A DNA stretch of 48,244 nucleotides from Desulfobacterales bacterium (GCA_025454075.1 JALOPD010000002.1:1-48244); one strand, 5' to 3'; positions 8,310-17,391 are shown, counted from the stretch's first letter. Notes: generated by a model from the letters alone, not told the origin. Program-made: numbers and translations.

Positions 8310-9644
8310 TCACCGCAGGTATTTGAGCTCTTTGGGCAGGGGGACTCCCTTCCCCATCAGATCCTCACCGTAGTTGACGCCGGCGAGAATCTCGATGTCC
8401 TTCAGCGTCCGGGAATCCCCCTCGAAAACGACCTCCTTCAGGTTTTCCTTCTGGATTTTCCCCCCCGCCCACTGAATGTCCAGAACGCTGCTGGCATCGA
8501 ACCGGTCATCGCCGATGACCAGCTCCACCTGGCCGCCGTAGTGCTGAACGACCTTGGCCACCAGCAGGCTGGGGCGGGCGTGGAAGCCGAGCTTTTGCGG
8601 CACTCCCACGCGGATCGCGCTGCGTTCGATGTTCTCGTTGAGGATCATCCGCGAGTGGTCGCGGCCGAGCGCCAGGAAATGGCAAACGTAGTAAAGACCG
8701 TAGTTGATGGTGCAGTCGAGCAGCTGTTCCGGGTGGATGAGGGCGCACAGCTGGTCGTGCACCTTCTTGTAGGTGTTTTTGTAACCTGCCTCGAACAGGT
8801 GCCGTTCGTAAAAATGCAGCAGCCGGCCCACCATCTGCAGCAGGTGAAACACGACGGAGAAAAAGCCTCTCAGCTGCTTGAGCTTGCGGTTTCCAAACCG
8901 GAAGCCGCCGTGGATGACGTAGGTGTCGAACGAGGACTGCAGGTTGTGGACCAGCATTTCATAGCGCCGGACCTCGACCTCATTCACCTTGTCGGGGACG
9001 ATGGCGAGGATCTCCTGGAAGCTGTACCGCTCGTAGAACTTGATCTGGTCGAAGCTCTTCACAATGTTGAGAAACTCGCTGGCGATCTTGACGATGTTCT
9101 GCTTCTGCTGCCCCTTGTCCTCATCGTCGATATCGTAGGCCAGGATATCGGTCGTCTGGATGCTGGGGAAATCCGCCGCGTGCAGGCGATCCTCCGGAAA
9201 GCGGACGTTCAGGCGCTGCGCCTCGTCGACGACGACCGGCGCCATTTTCTGCAGGGCATTGTTGAGGAACTGAAGGGCCGCCTCCCCGTCGCGCTGAAAG
9301 TCCGAGCTGTCCGGCAGGTCGTAGTAGCGCAGGCGGTTGGAGATGTGTTTCTGGAAGTTCGAGGCCAGGGCGATGTGCCGAATGGCGGCCGTCAGCTCCC
9401 TGAAAAAATACCAGTTTTTGTTGTTCTTGGCGCCGTGGTAGTCGAGGAAGTCCTCCAGGAGCGTGGAGGCCGACGCCAGCGTGGAATAGAACTTCTGCGG
9501 GTAGCGGGGCTCGGCGTGTTCCATGCCGAGGATGTGAAGGACGCACTTCAGGTAATCGTTGGAGAAGATACCGACCTTTCCCGCAAAGCTTTCATCGGAT
9601 GCCGAACGGGGCAGTTCCGGTTGGTCTTGTAGATTCTGATTCAT
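8310..9644 (-). CDS. protein with unknown N-terminal region and C-terminal HPr domain
   Basis: This 444-residue protein ends in an HPr phosphocarrier domain (about residues 344-432). The PTS histidine is H355 with R357 in GFHARPS, and the regulatory-serine region reads ASSVLDIQW, with S386 at the Ser46 position. The first 340 residues are mostly predicted helix, without membrane segments or a domain I recognise. HPr accepts phosphate from enzyme I or is serine-phosphorylated by HPr kinase. Here the carrier is probably a regulatory or sensing module rather than a sugar-transport part. No PTS gene is nearby. ATG 9644 is chosen because earlier codons would run into the RNase P RNA gene. The gene is tightly linked to ispD. 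Confidence 0.8.
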   Translation of the reverse strand: MNQNLQDQPELPRSASDESFAGKVGIFSNDYLKCVLHILGMEHAEPRYPQKFYSTLASASTLLEDFLDYHGAKNNKNWYFFRELTAAIRHIALASNFQKHISNRLRYYDLPDSSDFQRDGEAALQFLNNALQKMAPVVVDEAQRLNVRFPEDRLHAADFPSIQTTDILAYDIDDEDKGQQKQNIVKIASEFLNIVKSFDQIKFYERYSFQEILAIVPDKVNEVEVRRYEMLVHNLQSSFDTYVIHGGFRFGNRKLKQLRGFFSVVFHLLQMVGRLLHFYERHLFEAGYKNTYKKVHDQLCALIHPEQLLDCTINYGLYYVCHFLALGRDHSRMILNENIERSAIRVGVPQKLGFHARPSLLVAKVVQHYGGQVELVIGDDRFDASSVLDIQWAGGKIQKENLKEVVFEGDSRTLKDIEILAGVNYGEDLMGKGVPLPKELKYLR

Positions 9645-9699
9645 CGGCCATCGATTCCAGGGTGTGTCGGCGGCGGGGGGAAAACCGCGCGAGGGTCGG

Positions 9700-10104
9700 G
9701 GTCGGTCGGAGCAAGCCGTAAGCCGAATTCTGTTCCCGCGTCGGGTTGCCCCTCGGCGGGCGACGATCATTCATCTGTGGATGCCGGTTGCCCGGCACCT
9801 CTTGCGACCTACCCGGGGGCTTGGGCGGGCCACCCGCAAACGCCCCTCTATTTGGTCTTGCACCGGGTGGGGTTTGCCGAGCTCCCCGGTCGCCCGGGGA
9901 ACTGGTGCGCTCTTACCGCACCTTTTCACCCTTACCGCCGAATACGCCCCGACTCGGGGCCGCTTTCAGCGGCGGTATGCTTTCTGTTGCACTTTCCTTC
10001 GTGTCGCCACGACTCCACGTTATGGAGCACCCTGCCCTGTGGTGTTCGGACTTTCCTCCGGGCCTGAAAGGCTCCGGCGATCGTCTGGATTACTCCGACC
10101 GACC
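9700..10104 (-). ncRNA. rnpB: RNase P RNA, class A
   Basis: The catalytic RNA that matures tRNA 5' ends. The conserved GAGGAAAGUCCG block near the 5' end is read from 10043-10060, followed by CCACAGGGCAGGGUGCU. The ACAGAAAGCAUACC block lies near 9975-9990, and the 3' part ends with a GGCUUACGGCUUG segment (9711-9729). The terminal helix P1 is perfect over 12 bp (9700-9711 with 10093-10104), which sets the ends at about 405 nt. The 5' end overlaps the last codons of the zinc-ribbon gene by about 15 bases, so the RNA is probably processed from, or begins inside, that transcript. Confidence 0.95.
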
Positions 10105-10827
10105 CTCTTCATCGTCCCAATAAATGATCCTCTCACAGTTCGGGCAATTCTTCAAGCGGTCGACCCGCTGCAGCTCATTGTACATCTGGGGCGGGATGTT
10201 GACGTTGCACCCGCGGCACACCGAGTCGCAGACGCAGACAATGGCCAGCCCGTCGGGCTTCTTGGCCTTCACCCGCCGGTAGAGCGCCAATGCCTCCGGG
10301 GCGGCCTGTTCCGAGAGGCGGGCCGCCTCGGCCTCCATCCGCTCAAGAGCGGCCTGGGCCTCACGCGCTTCCTGAAGCACGCCGTCCTTTTCGGCTCGAA
10401 TCCGCACGGCCTGCGCCGCCAGGCGCTCGCGGTGGCTCGTGAGCTCCTCTTGCGCGCTTTCGATCTGCTCCATGCCGGCCAGGATCTCGTCTTCAATTCT
10501 TGACACGATCGCCCCGAGGTCCTCTATCTCTTTCAGCCCGGATTGGTATTCCTTGTTGGTTTTCACGGACCGGAGCTTTTCCTGGCTTTTGGCGATCCGG
10601 CCCTGGTTCACCTGCAGCTCCGAATCCAGCGTGCGCGAGGCCTTCGTCAGTTCCTGGATGCGGTTCTGGCCGTTTTCAACGGCGGCGGTGAATTCGTGGA
10701 GCCGGGCATCCAGTTCGGCCGTGATGCGGTCGACCTGGCTCAGGGTCTGTTTGATTTTCCGGATGTCGAGCTCCACGCCCTGAAGCCTGACCAGCACCTG
10801 GATCTGTTGACGCACTTCGTTGGACAT
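10090..10827 (-). CDS. coiled-coil protein with C4 zinc ribbon (DUF164-type)
   Basis: The 245-residue protein is a long coiled coil (about residues 10-185) followed by a zinc ribbon. The metal-ligand cysteines lie in CDSVCRGCNV and, about 28 residues later, in NCPNCERI. This is the layout of the conserved bacterial C4-type zinc-ribbon family, often found beside nif3 and rnpB as it is here. Nucleic-acid or ribonucleoprotein binding has been suggested for the family, but function is not established. The stop codon lies inside the rnpB P1 helix region, so coding sequence and RNA gene overlap. It begins 27 bases after the Nif3-like gene and is probably cotranscribed. Confidence 0.88.
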   Translation of the reverse strand: MSNEVRQQIQVLVRLQGVELDIRKIKQTLSQVDRITAELDARLHEFTAAVENGQNRIQELTKASRTLDSELQVNQGRIAKSQEKLRSVKTNKEYQSGLKEIEDLGAIVSRIEDEILAGMEQIESAQEELTSHRERLAAQAVRIRAEKDGVLQEAREAQAALERMEAEAARLSEQAAPEALALYRRVKAKKPDGLAIVCVCDSVCRGCNVNIPPQMYNELQRVDRLKNCPNCERIIYWDDEEGRSE

Positions 10828-10854
10828 GAACGCATCCTGTCTCGTGGGGCTCGT

Positions 10855-11667
10855 TTACACGACCTGAAAAGGGTCTTTCTCGATCGAACACGCCTCCACC
10901 CGAATTGTTGCACGGCGGCGGTGCAGGGCCCGCCGCAACCGCTGGGCCACGGTGGCCGTCATCAGGTGTTCGGAGTGAAAATGGCCGATGTCGATCGCGC
11001 CGCGCTGAGCGGCTTCGATTTCCCGCGCGTCGTGGTAGCGCAAGTCCCCGGTGATGAAGACGTCGGCCGTCGACGACAAAAATTGGGGCACCAGGCTGCC
11101 GCCGCTTCCGGTCGACAGCGCCACCCGCCTAACGCTCCGGGAGCCGTCTCCGGCGATGCGCACCGTTTCAAGACCCAGGCGGCGTTTGACCGCCCGCGCC
11201 AATTCGCTTAATCGCATGCGCGTGGGGAGCACTCCCGACCGCCCGATGCCCGTTCCGTGTCGGGTGCCCGTGCCCTCATGGCCGACCAAGGGCTTCCGCC
11301 GTTGCACCCCGAGGCGCTCGCCCAACATGTCGTTGAGCCCGGCGGCCGCCGCATCCAGGTTGGTATGCATCGCGTACACGGCCAGGCGGTGGCGAAGTGC
11401 CTTTTCGATGACCGCGCCCAGAGGGGTCCGGGTATCGATTTGCTTCAGCGGACGGAAGATGAGCGGGTGGTGGGTCACCAGCAACCCCACCCCCTTGCGG
11501 CAGGCCGCGGAAACCACATCGGGGCTGGGATCGAGCGCCACCCACACCGAACCCACCTCACGGCCGGGATCTCCCACCTGCAGCCCGGAATTGTCCCAAT
11601 CCTCCGCCAGATGCGGCGGGGCGATCTTTTCCAAAACCCGCAGAATATCCGCAAGGATAAGCGCCAT
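10855..11667 (-). CDS. Nif3-like dinuclear metal-center protein
   Basis: A 270-residue Nif3/YbgI-family protein. Metal ligands are visible at H66-H67 (VTHHPLIF), H101 and D105 (MHTNLD), and in the C-terminal GHFHSEH. The family binds two metal ions in a toroidal hexamer. GTP cyclohydrolase I type 2 or hydrolase activity is often annotated but is poorly supported, so I leave function open. The DWDNSGLQVG opening is typical. ATG 11667 is chosen because it gives the normal N-terminus (MALILADIL); the open frame extends upstream into the tRNA terminator. First gene of the set with the zinc-ribbon gene and rnpB. Confidence 0.9.
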   Translation of the reverse strand: MALILADILRVLEKIAPPHLAEDWDNSGLQVGDPGREVGSVWVALDPSPDVVSAACRKGVGLLVTHHPLIFRPLKQIDTRTPLGAVIEKALRHRLAVYAMHTNLDAAAAGLNDMLGERLGVQRRKPLVGHEGTGTRHGTGIGRSGVLPTRMRLSELARAVKRRLGLETVRIAGDGSRSVRRVALSTGSGGSLVPQFLSSTADVFITGDLRYHDAREIEAAQRGAIDIGHFHSEHLMTATVAQRLRRALHRRRATIRVEACSIEKDPFQVV

Positions 11668-11720
11668 GGCCGTAGACGGATGCCCTCCGGCAGGCAGCGG
11701 CGCAGGGTCTACCCCTGGGC

Positions 11721-11759
11721 GAAAATAAGGAAGGCGAGGTGTCTCCCCCACGCCTCGCC
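11721..11759 (-). terminator. intrinsic terminator after tRNA(CAT)
   Basis: Bases 11733-11742 pair with 11750-11759 in a 10-bp stem with one G-T wobble. On the minus strand a T-rich tail (TTCCTTATTTTC) follows. It lies just downstream of the tRNA and before the Nif3-like gene. Confidence 0.7.
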
Positions 11760-11782
11760 CACGCTGCGTTCAAGTGAATCGA

Positions 11783-11855
11783 TGGGCCCACCTGGGATCG
11801 AACCAGGGACCGACCGGTTATGAGCCGGTGGCTCTACCAGCTGAGCTATGGGCCC
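11783..11855 (-). tRNA. tRNA with CAT anticodon (Met, or Ile2)
   Basis: A 73-nt tRNA. The acceptor GGGCCCA pairs with TGGGCCC, and the D-arm, T-arm (GGTTCGATCC) and anticodon loop CTCATAA are all intact. The CAT anticodon means elongator Met or, if its cytidine is lysidinylated, Ile reading AUA. C4-G69 and C5-G68 occur in the acceptor and match known TilS preferences, but that is not decisive. It is not the initiator: the 1-72 pair is G-C. CCA is not encoded. Confidence 0.93.
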
Positions 11856-11874
11856 GTGAAATTCGGTCTGAACT

Positions 11875-11903
11875 TATCTATCGGCCGGCCCTGCCTTTGT
11901 CAA
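11875..11903 (-). promoter_or_regulatory. sigma70-type promoter for tRNA(CAT)
   Basis: On the minus strand TTGACA (11898-11903), a 17-base spacer and TAGATA (11875-11880) precede the tRNA 5' end (11855) by about 20 bases. The tRNA therefore has its own promoter. Confidence 0.8.
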
Positions 11904-11912
11904 GCGCCTCGT

Positions 11913-11947
11913 CTGAATGGAGTGAAGCTCTTTTTCGCTCCATTCAG
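11913..11947. repeat. inverted repeat covering the rpoD stop codon
   Basis: Bases 11913-11922 (CTGAATGGAG) pair perfectly with 11938-11947, and GAA/TTC extends the stem inside. The right arm contains the rpoD stop (11944-11946). No T-run follows on the minus strand, so it may protect the mRNA 3' end or act in processing rather than as a classical terminator. Confidence 0.6.
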
Positions 11948-13827
11948 GTTTCGATGAAATGCTTCAGCTTGCGGCTGCGCGTGGGATGCCGCAGCTTGCG
12001 GAGGGCTTTGGCTTCGATCTGCCGGATGCGTTCACGGGTGACGGCGAAATCCTGGCCCACTTCCTCCAGCGTGTGATCCGCTTTTTCTCCGATCCCGAAT
12101 CGCATGCGCAGCACCTTTTCCTCCCGCGGCGTGAGAGTGGCCAGCACTTTGCGCGTCTGCTCGGCCAGGTTCATGCTGACGGCCGCCTCCGACGGAAGCA
12201 TGAACTTCTTGTCTTCGATGAAATCCCCCAGGTGGCTGTCTTCCTCCTCCCCGATGGGGGTTTCCAGCGATATGGGCTCGCGGGCGATCTTGAGCACCTT
12301 GCGCACCTTTTCGAGGGGGATTTCCATTTTCTCGGCGATCTCTTCCGGGCTGGGCTCGCGCCCCTGCTCCTGCACCAGATAGCGGGAGGTCCGGATGAGC
12401 TTGTTGATGGTCTCGATCATGTGCACCGGGATGCGGATCGTCCGCGCTTGATCGGCGATCGCCCGGGTGATGGCCTGGCGGATCCACCAGGTGGCGTAAG
12501 TGCTGAATTTATAACCGCGCCGGTACTCGAACTTGTCCACCGCCTTCATCAGCCCGATGTTGCCCTCCTGGATGAGGTCCAGGAACTGGAGCCCCCGGTT
12601 GGTGTATTTCTTGGCGATGCTGACCACCAGTCGCAGGTTGGCCCGGGTGAGTTCGCTTTTGGCCAGCTTGGCGGTCAGCCGCCCCTCCTCCACGCTGGCC
12701 ATGATGCGTTTCAGCGCACGGCTGTTGGCGCACAGCGAGGCTTCGCGGCGCGCATGCTGTTCGAGGGCGTCCTTGATGTCCGCATAGGCCGCTGCCATTT
12801 CGTCCTTGGTGGCGGCGCTGCGGCCGGAAACCCATCTCAGGAAGGCGGCTTTCGAACTCAGGTGGTCGCGAAGCTCCTTGATCGAAGCGCCGTAACGGTC
12901 CGCGGCGCGGGACAACTTTTTCCCCGTCGCCTCGAAAAATTCGATTTCCTGGAGGATCTTCACCTCGATATCGTCGATGACAGCCGCCTCCAGCCGCCAG
13001 TCCTTGAGCAGGTCGAAGATCTCGGATATCAGCCGCTGCAGGTGGCGTTTGGCTTTGCGCTGCTCCTCGGGGTCAATATCGGCCGCAAATGCCTTTTCAC
13101 GGCAATCGCGGTTTTGATGGTGCAGGTCTTTGATGCTGCGGATGGTTTCCAGGAATTTATCGGTTTGCACGACCTCGTCGTTGTAAGTGTCGCCCTCGTC
13201 GATGTCACGCAGGACATGCTTGGGCCTTAAGGCGCCATTGGCGATTTTGTCGCCCAGTTCGATGATCGCCTCGACGCCGGTGGTCGCCTCCAGCAGCGCG
13301 CGCAGAACCTCCTGTTCGCCGGCTTCGATCCGCTTGGCGATCTCCACCTCGCCCTCCCGGCTCAAGAGCGTGACCATGCCCATCTCGCGCAGGTACATCT
13401 TCACCGGGTCCGTCACCGAGCCGTAGTCGCCGGCATCCGGGTCTTCGCTGGGGGCCTTGCTCTCCACCGGGGCTTTGATCTTGACGACCTTCTTGTTTTG
13501 TTTTTCGTCCACCACCTCGATGCCGTTGTCGTCGAACAGCATCAGGGTTTCGTCGATCTGATCGGCGGAGAGCATGTCTTCCGGCAGCAATTCGTTGATC
13601 TCGTCATAGGTCAGATACCCCTGCTTTTTGCCTTTCGCCAGGAGCTCCGCAATCGCTTTTTTGTCGACTTTTTTATCGGGGGCTTTTTTAGGCGCTTCGA
13701 CCTTGGCCGGCACCGCCTTGGGTTTCGGCGCGGGTTTTGCCTTGACCGGAGCGGGTTTCTTTTTCCCGGACACAACGCGCACGGCTTTTCGAGCGGTCTT
13801 CTTTTTATGGGTCGTTGGTTTTGCCAT
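11944..13827 (-). CDS. rpoD: RNA polymerase primary sigma factor (sigma70)
   Basis: The housekeeping sigma factor, 627 residues. After a lysine/alanine/proline-rich tail (1-50) come region 1.1 ([17 protein letters not shown]), region 1.2 ([11 protein letters not shown]), a long non-conserved region (about 170-370), region 2 ([20 protein letters not shown] and the [14 protein letters not shown] helix), region 3 and region 4.2 ([19 protein letters not shown]). All promoter-contact elements are intact, which fits the TTGACA/TATAAT-like promoters seen across the window. It follows dnaG by 31 bases on the same strand, the classic macromolecular-synthesis arrangement, and is probably transcribed from the dnaG promoter at 15869-15897. 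Confidence 0.97.
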   Translation of the reverse strand: MAKPTTHKKKTARKAVRVVSGKKKPAPVKAKPAPKPKAVPAKVEAPKKAPDKKVDKKAIAELLAKGKKQGYLTYDEINELLPEDMLSADQIDETLMLFDDNGIEVVDEKQNKKVVKIKAPVESKAPSEDPDAGDYGSVTDPVKMYLREMGMVTLLSREGEVEIAKRIEAGEQEVLRALLEATTGVEAIIELGDKIANGALRPKHVLRDIDEGDTYNDEVVQTDKFLETIRSIKDLHHQNRDCREKAFAADIDPEEQRKAKRHLQRLISEIFDLLKDWRLEAAVIDDIEVKILQEIEFFEATGKKLSRAADRYGASIKELRDHLSSKAAFLRWVSGRSAATKDEMAAAYADIKDALEQHARREASLCANSRALKRIMASVEEGRLTAKLAKSELTRANLRLVVSIAKKYTNRGLQFLDLIQEGNIGLMKAVDKFEYRRGYKFSTYATWWIRQAITRAIADQARTIRIPVHMIETINKLIRTSRYLVQEQGREPSPEEIAEKMEIPLEKVRKVLKIAREPISLETPIGEEEDSHLGDFIEDKKFMLPSEAAVSMNLAEQTRKVLATLTPREEKVLRMRFGIGEKADHTLEEVGQDFAVTRERIRQIEAKALRKLRHPTRSRKLKHFIET

Positions 13828-13858
13828 GTTCCAATGCCTCCCCGATCCTCAACACTCT

Positions 13859-15700
13859 CTATTTTTTGTGCCGTGCGGTCATTTTCTGTTTTTCGCGGCG
13901 CACGGCCATTTTTTGTTTTTCGCCCAGCAGCCGCAGCACTTCGGGTTCATTCTGCTCGCGCTCGGCCGTCTCGATCGCTTTTTGGATGGACCGCCCGGCG
14001 CCCATCTTTTGCCGGGTTTCGATAAAACGTGCGAGCAGATTCTGGCACCCCTTCAGGGTCCACGCCTCGTCGCCGATCGCCAGAAGCGCCGTGCAGCGCT
14101 TGACCGGGCCGTCCTCCATCCGCTCCAGCAGCTCCGGCAGCTGATCGGTGGACTGCAAGCGGAAGCGGATGACGACCTCACCGGCCGCCTTCAACTCTTC
14201 GTTGGTGAAAAGCGCGAGGGCGTTGGACGTCACGACTTCCGAAATGATCTCCGGATACTGAAGCATCATGGAGAGGATGCGCTGCTCCATGCGAACGGAG
14301 GGGTCGAGCGCCGCCGGGTCGCCTCGGCCGGCCGCCGCATCGGGCGCCCTCCGCGCCGCGGGCGCGGCCGCGGGCTCCCTCAGCTTGGCCAGAATGGCCG
14401 CTTCCGGCGCACCGATCCGCTCCGAAAGCTGCTGGACATACAGCGCTCGGGCGACGCTGTCGTTGATGGCGGATAGCGGCGCCTGCAGCTCGGAAACGAT
14501 GCGAATTCTCCCCTCGGTGCTCAGGCCGTGCTTGCGGACGGCGCTGTCGATCAGGAAGCCGACGATGCTTTTCTGTTCCGTGCGCGCATATCGCCGAAAC
14601 TCGTCCGCACCGTGCCGGAAAACGAAGGAGTCCGGGTCGTGCCCCACGGGCAGCACCAGGATGTGGGTGTCGGCCCGATCCTCGCGGAACACGTCTCCGC
14701 GCCGGAAATCCACGTGCTCTTTCCAAAAGATGTCGATGCAGCGCTGGGCCGAACGGATGCCGGCCTCGTCGGAGTCGTAGACCAGAACGAGATGCCCGGC
14801 CGACCGCGCCAGCAAGTGAATGTGCTCCGGGCTCAGCGCGGTTCCCAGCGTGGCGGCCGCGTTGAGAATCCCGTGCTGGTGCAGGGCAATGAGGTCCAGG
14901 TAGCCCTCGACGATGTACACCGTTCCCTCGGCCCGGCAGGCCTCCCTGGCGCGGTGCAGGCCGTAAAGGACCCGGCGTTTCACGTAAACCGGGGTTTCCG
15001 GCGAGTTCAAATACTTCGGGGTCGAATCGTCCATCACCCGGCCCCCGAAGCCGACCACCCGCGACTGTTCGTCCCATATGGGAAAGATCACCCGGTCCCG
15101 AAACCGGTCGTAAAACCCGGGACCCTCCTTGCGCGCAACCACCAAGCCGGCTTTTTCCAGGAGCGACGGGGCAAACCGCTTGCGGGTCAGAAATCCCAGC
15201 AGGTGGTCCCACCCCTTGGGCGCATAGCCCAGTTGAAACGCCGCCAGGGTATCAGGACTCAGCCCGCGGCGCTTGAGGTATTCTCTCGCCGCCGCCGCGC
15301 TCTCCTGCCGCAGCAGGGTCTGATGAAAAAAGTCGGCGGCCGCCCGGTTGACGGCGAAGAGGGCGTCCTGCTCGCTGATGCGTTTTTGGTCCTGGCCGGA
15401 TAGGGGTTTTTCGGGAAGGTCGACGCCGTAGCGGCGGGCCAGCGCTCGTGCGGCGTCGGCAAAGGCCGTCCCCTCCTGTTTCATCACGAAGCTGAACACG
15501 TTTCCGCCGGCGCCGCAGCCAAAACAGTAAAAGATCTGTTTGTCCGGGCTGACGGTGAAGGAGGGGGTTTTCTCGGCGTGGAACGGGCACAGGCCCACCA
15601 TGTTTTTTCCGGCCCTTCGGAGCGAAACCGATTCAGAGACGATCTCCACGATATCGGCCGCGTGGCGGATTTCGGAGACCTTATCCTCGGGGATGTACAT
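13859..15700 (-). CDS. dnaG: DNA primase
   Basis: DnaG makes RNA primers for DNA replication. The 613-residue protein has the N-terminal CHC2 zinc domain (C38, H41, C59, C62), the primase core, a TOPRIM domain with the VEGYLD glutamate and YDSDEAG acidic cluster, and a helical C-terminal region that in the family binds the DnaB helicase. The C-terminus carries a short repeated EKQKM-type tail (twice within about 15 residues), probably benign. ATG 15700 gives the normal MYIPEDKVSEIR start; the frame is open 11 codons further upstream without conservation. Cotranscribed with rpoD. Confidence 0.96.
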   Translation of the reverse strand: MYIPEDKVSEIRHAADIVEIVSESVSLRRAGKNMVGLCPFHAEKTPSFTVSPDKQIFYCFGCGAGGNVFSFVMKQEGTAFADAARALARRYGVDLPEKPLSGQDQKRISEQDALFAVNRAAADFFHQTLLRQESAAAAREYLKRRGLSPDTLAAFQLGYAPKGWDHLLGFLTRKRFAPSLLEKAGLVVARKEGPGFYDRFRDRVIFPIWDEQSRVVGFGGRVMDDSTPKYLNSPETPVYVKRRVLYGLHRAREACRAEGTVYIVEGYLDLIALHQHGILNAAATLGTALSPEHIHLLARSAGHLVLVYDSDEAGIRSAQRCIDIFWKEHVDFRRGDVFREDRADTHILVLPVGHDPDSFVFRHGADEFRRYARTEQKSIVGFLIDSAVRKHGLSTEGRIRIVSELQAPLSAINDSVARALYVQQLSERIGAPEAAILAKLREPAAAPAARRAPDAAAGRGDPAALDPSVRMEQRILSMMLQYPEIISEVVTSNALALFTNEELKAAGEVVIRFRLQSTDQLPELLERMEDGPVKRCTALLAIGDEAWTLKGCQNLLARFIETRQKMGAGRSIQKAIETAEREQNEPEVLRLLGEKQKMAVRREKQKMTARHKK

Positions 15701-15868
15701 CGCCAAAAAAAACAACCTCCATCGTCGATACAACGCGTGTGGGACATTCAGGCGATGGGTCAGTTTCCGGTAAACGTCGGGGCATGATGCTCAATGATGG
15801 TCGTACCCCCTGAAGACCGCCCCTCGAATCTCCACGCCATGTGGTGCCGGATGCACCTGGAACTGGGA

Positions 15869-15897
15869 AAATTAAGTTTCATCTGAGTGTTTGTCAA
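15869..15897 (-). promoter_or_regulatory. sigma70-type promoter for dnaG-rpoD
   Basis: On the minus strand TTGACA (15892-15897), a 17-base spacer and TAATTT (15869-15874) lie over the hisA stop codon (15872-15874). The start would be near 15862, giving a leader of about 160 bases before dnaG. Confidence 0.72.
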
Positions 15898-16669
15898 TAG
15901 ATCCGGCGGGTCGTGGTGAAGCGGATGACGCCGGGAAATCGGCTTTTTCAGGGCTCAGTGCCATCGCATCTTCAAACCGCAGCGATCCGCTGTAAAGGGC
16001 TTTGCCGGTAATGACGCCGATCACCCCGACAGCCTCCAAGGGCAGCAGGGCGCGCACATGCTCGAGGGTGCCGACCCCCCCCGAGGCAATGACGGGAATG
16101 TGCACCGACTCCGCCAGCCGACGGGTCTCTCCGATGTTCGGCCCCGTCTGCATGCCGTCGCGGTGGATGTCCGTGAAAATCAGCGCGGCGGCGCCGGCCT
16201 CTTCGACCTGCCGTCCCAGGTCGACCGCCCGGATGTCGGTGGTCCGGGTCCAGCCGTGCGTGGCCACACGTCCGCAGCGCGCGTCGATCCCGACGGCGAT
16301 GCTCCCCGGATGAACGCGGCAGAGCTCTCTCACGAAGCCCAAATCCTGCGCGGCGGCCGTGCCGACGACGACGCGATGCGCACCCATCGCCAGGCAGGCG
16401 TCGACCGCCCGGGTGTCACGCATGCCGCCGCCCACCTGCACCGGCACGCCGGCCGCACGGATGATGCGGCGGATGCAGCCCTGGTTGCGAGGGGTTCCCT
16501 GGATCGCCGCATCCAGATCGACGACGTGCAGCAGCCGTGCACCCGCTTCCGCCCAGCGCCGGGCCACGGCCTCCGGATCGTCGGAATAGACGGTCTCATC
16601 CTGCATGCGTCCCTGGATCAGCCGGACGCATTTGCCGTCTTTGAGATCAATGGCGGGTATGATGAGCAT
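15872..16669 (-). CDS. hisA: phosphoribosylformimino-5-aminoimidazole carboxamide ribotide isomerase
   Basis: HisA opens the ribose ring of ProFAR in histidine synthesis. The 265-residue TIM barrel shows D8 in PAIDLKDG, the phosphate loops VQVGGGMR and ASGGVGT, and the second catalytic aspartate in GIDARCG. The C-terminus is about 20 residues longer than usual and looks unconserved. The gene follows hisB after 36 bases on the same strand, so the pair is probably cotranscribed. hisH and hisF are not in the window, which means the histidine genes are scattered. The 3' end overlaps the dnaG promoter. Confidence 0.95.
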   Translation of the reverse strand: MLIIPAIDLKDGKCVRLIQGRMQDETVYSDDPEAVARRWAEAGARLLHVVDLDAAIQGTPRNQGCIRRIIRAAGVPVQVGGGMRDTRAVDACLAMGAHRVVVGTAAAQDLGFVRELCRVHPGSIAVGIDARCGRVATHGWTRTTDIRAVDLGRQVEEAGAAALIFTDIHRDGMQTGPNIGETRRLAESVHIPVIASGGVGTLEHVRALLPLEAVGVIGVITGKALYSGSLRFEDAMALSPEKADFPASSASPRPAGSIDKHSDET

Positions 16670-16705
16670 GGCCTGGCAATCGGTGGAGGGTTCCGGAGCC
16701 GCCGA

Positions 16706-17293
16706 TCAGAGCGAGCCTTTGGACGAGCGCACGCCCCGGACACGGGCGTCCAGCCCGACGGCCTGCTGGAGGGCCCGGCCGAAGGATTTGAACGCCGCCT
16801 CCAGGATGTGGTGCTCGTTCTCTCCGTACGGCACGTTCACGTGGAGGTTCATGCCGCCGTGGTTGGCGATGGATTTGAAAAACTCCTTGGCCAGACTGCG
16901 GTTGAAGGAGCGCTCCGCCGTCTCGCCGGCGGGGACCTGGAACACTAGGTAGGGACGGCGCGACAGGTCGACGGCCACCATCGCCAGGGCGTCGTCCATG
17001 GGCGTCACCGCATAGCCGTAGCGTCGAATACCGCTGCGCTCCCCCAGTGCCGTTTCGATGAGGTCGCCCATCACAATCCCCACGTCCTCCACGGTGTGGT
17101 GGGAATCGATTTCGATGTCTCCCCGGGCGCGCAGGCGGAGGTCGAAAAACCCGTGGACCGCGAACAGCGTCAGCATGTGGTCGAAAAAAGGAATCCCCGT
17201 GCTGATGTCGGCTTGACCCTTCCCGTCCAGGCTGATCGCAACCGTGACGGCCGTCTCGCGGGTTTTGCGCTCAATTTCGGCTTTTCGGTTCAT
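16706..17293 (-). CDS. hisB: imidazoleglycerol-phosphate dehydratase
   Basis: HisB removes water from imidazoleglycerol phosphate in histidine synthesis. The 195-residue protein is the monofunctional form, without the phosphatase half seen in enterics. Metal-binding histidines are visible in FFDHML, DSHHTVED, NHGGMN and NEHHILEAAFK. ATG 17293 follows a strong GGGGAGGGG ribosome site, while the open frame upstream is junk that runs into a terminator. It lies first in the hisB-hisA pair. No histidine-rich leader peptide was found before it. Confidence 0.95.
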   Translation of the reverse strand: MNRKAEIERKTRETAVTVAISLDGKGQADISTGIPFFDHMLTLFAVHGFFDLRLRARGDIEIDSHHTVEDVGIVMGDLIETALGERSGIRRYGYAVTPMDDALAMVAVDLSRRPYLVFQVPAGETAERSFNRSLAKEFFKSIANHGGMNLHVNVPYGENEHHILEAAFKSFGRALQQAVGLDARVRGVRSSKGSL

Positions 17294-17356
17294 GACCCCT
17301 CCCCGATGGTCGTTCAACCGAGCCGCCGGCGCAGCCGGCCGAACGGCCGTTCGTGC

Positions 17357-17391
17357 AAAAAAGTCGGGTGACCTTGAAAAGGCCACCCGAC
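17357..17391 (-). terminator. intrinsic terminator after tRNA-Ala
   Basis: Bases 17363-17370 pair with 17384-17391, and CCTT/AAGG extends the stem past one mismatch. On the minus strand six Ts follow at once (17357-17362). It lies between tRNA-Ala and hisB, so it should end the tRNA transcript and insulate hisB. Confidence 0.85.
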
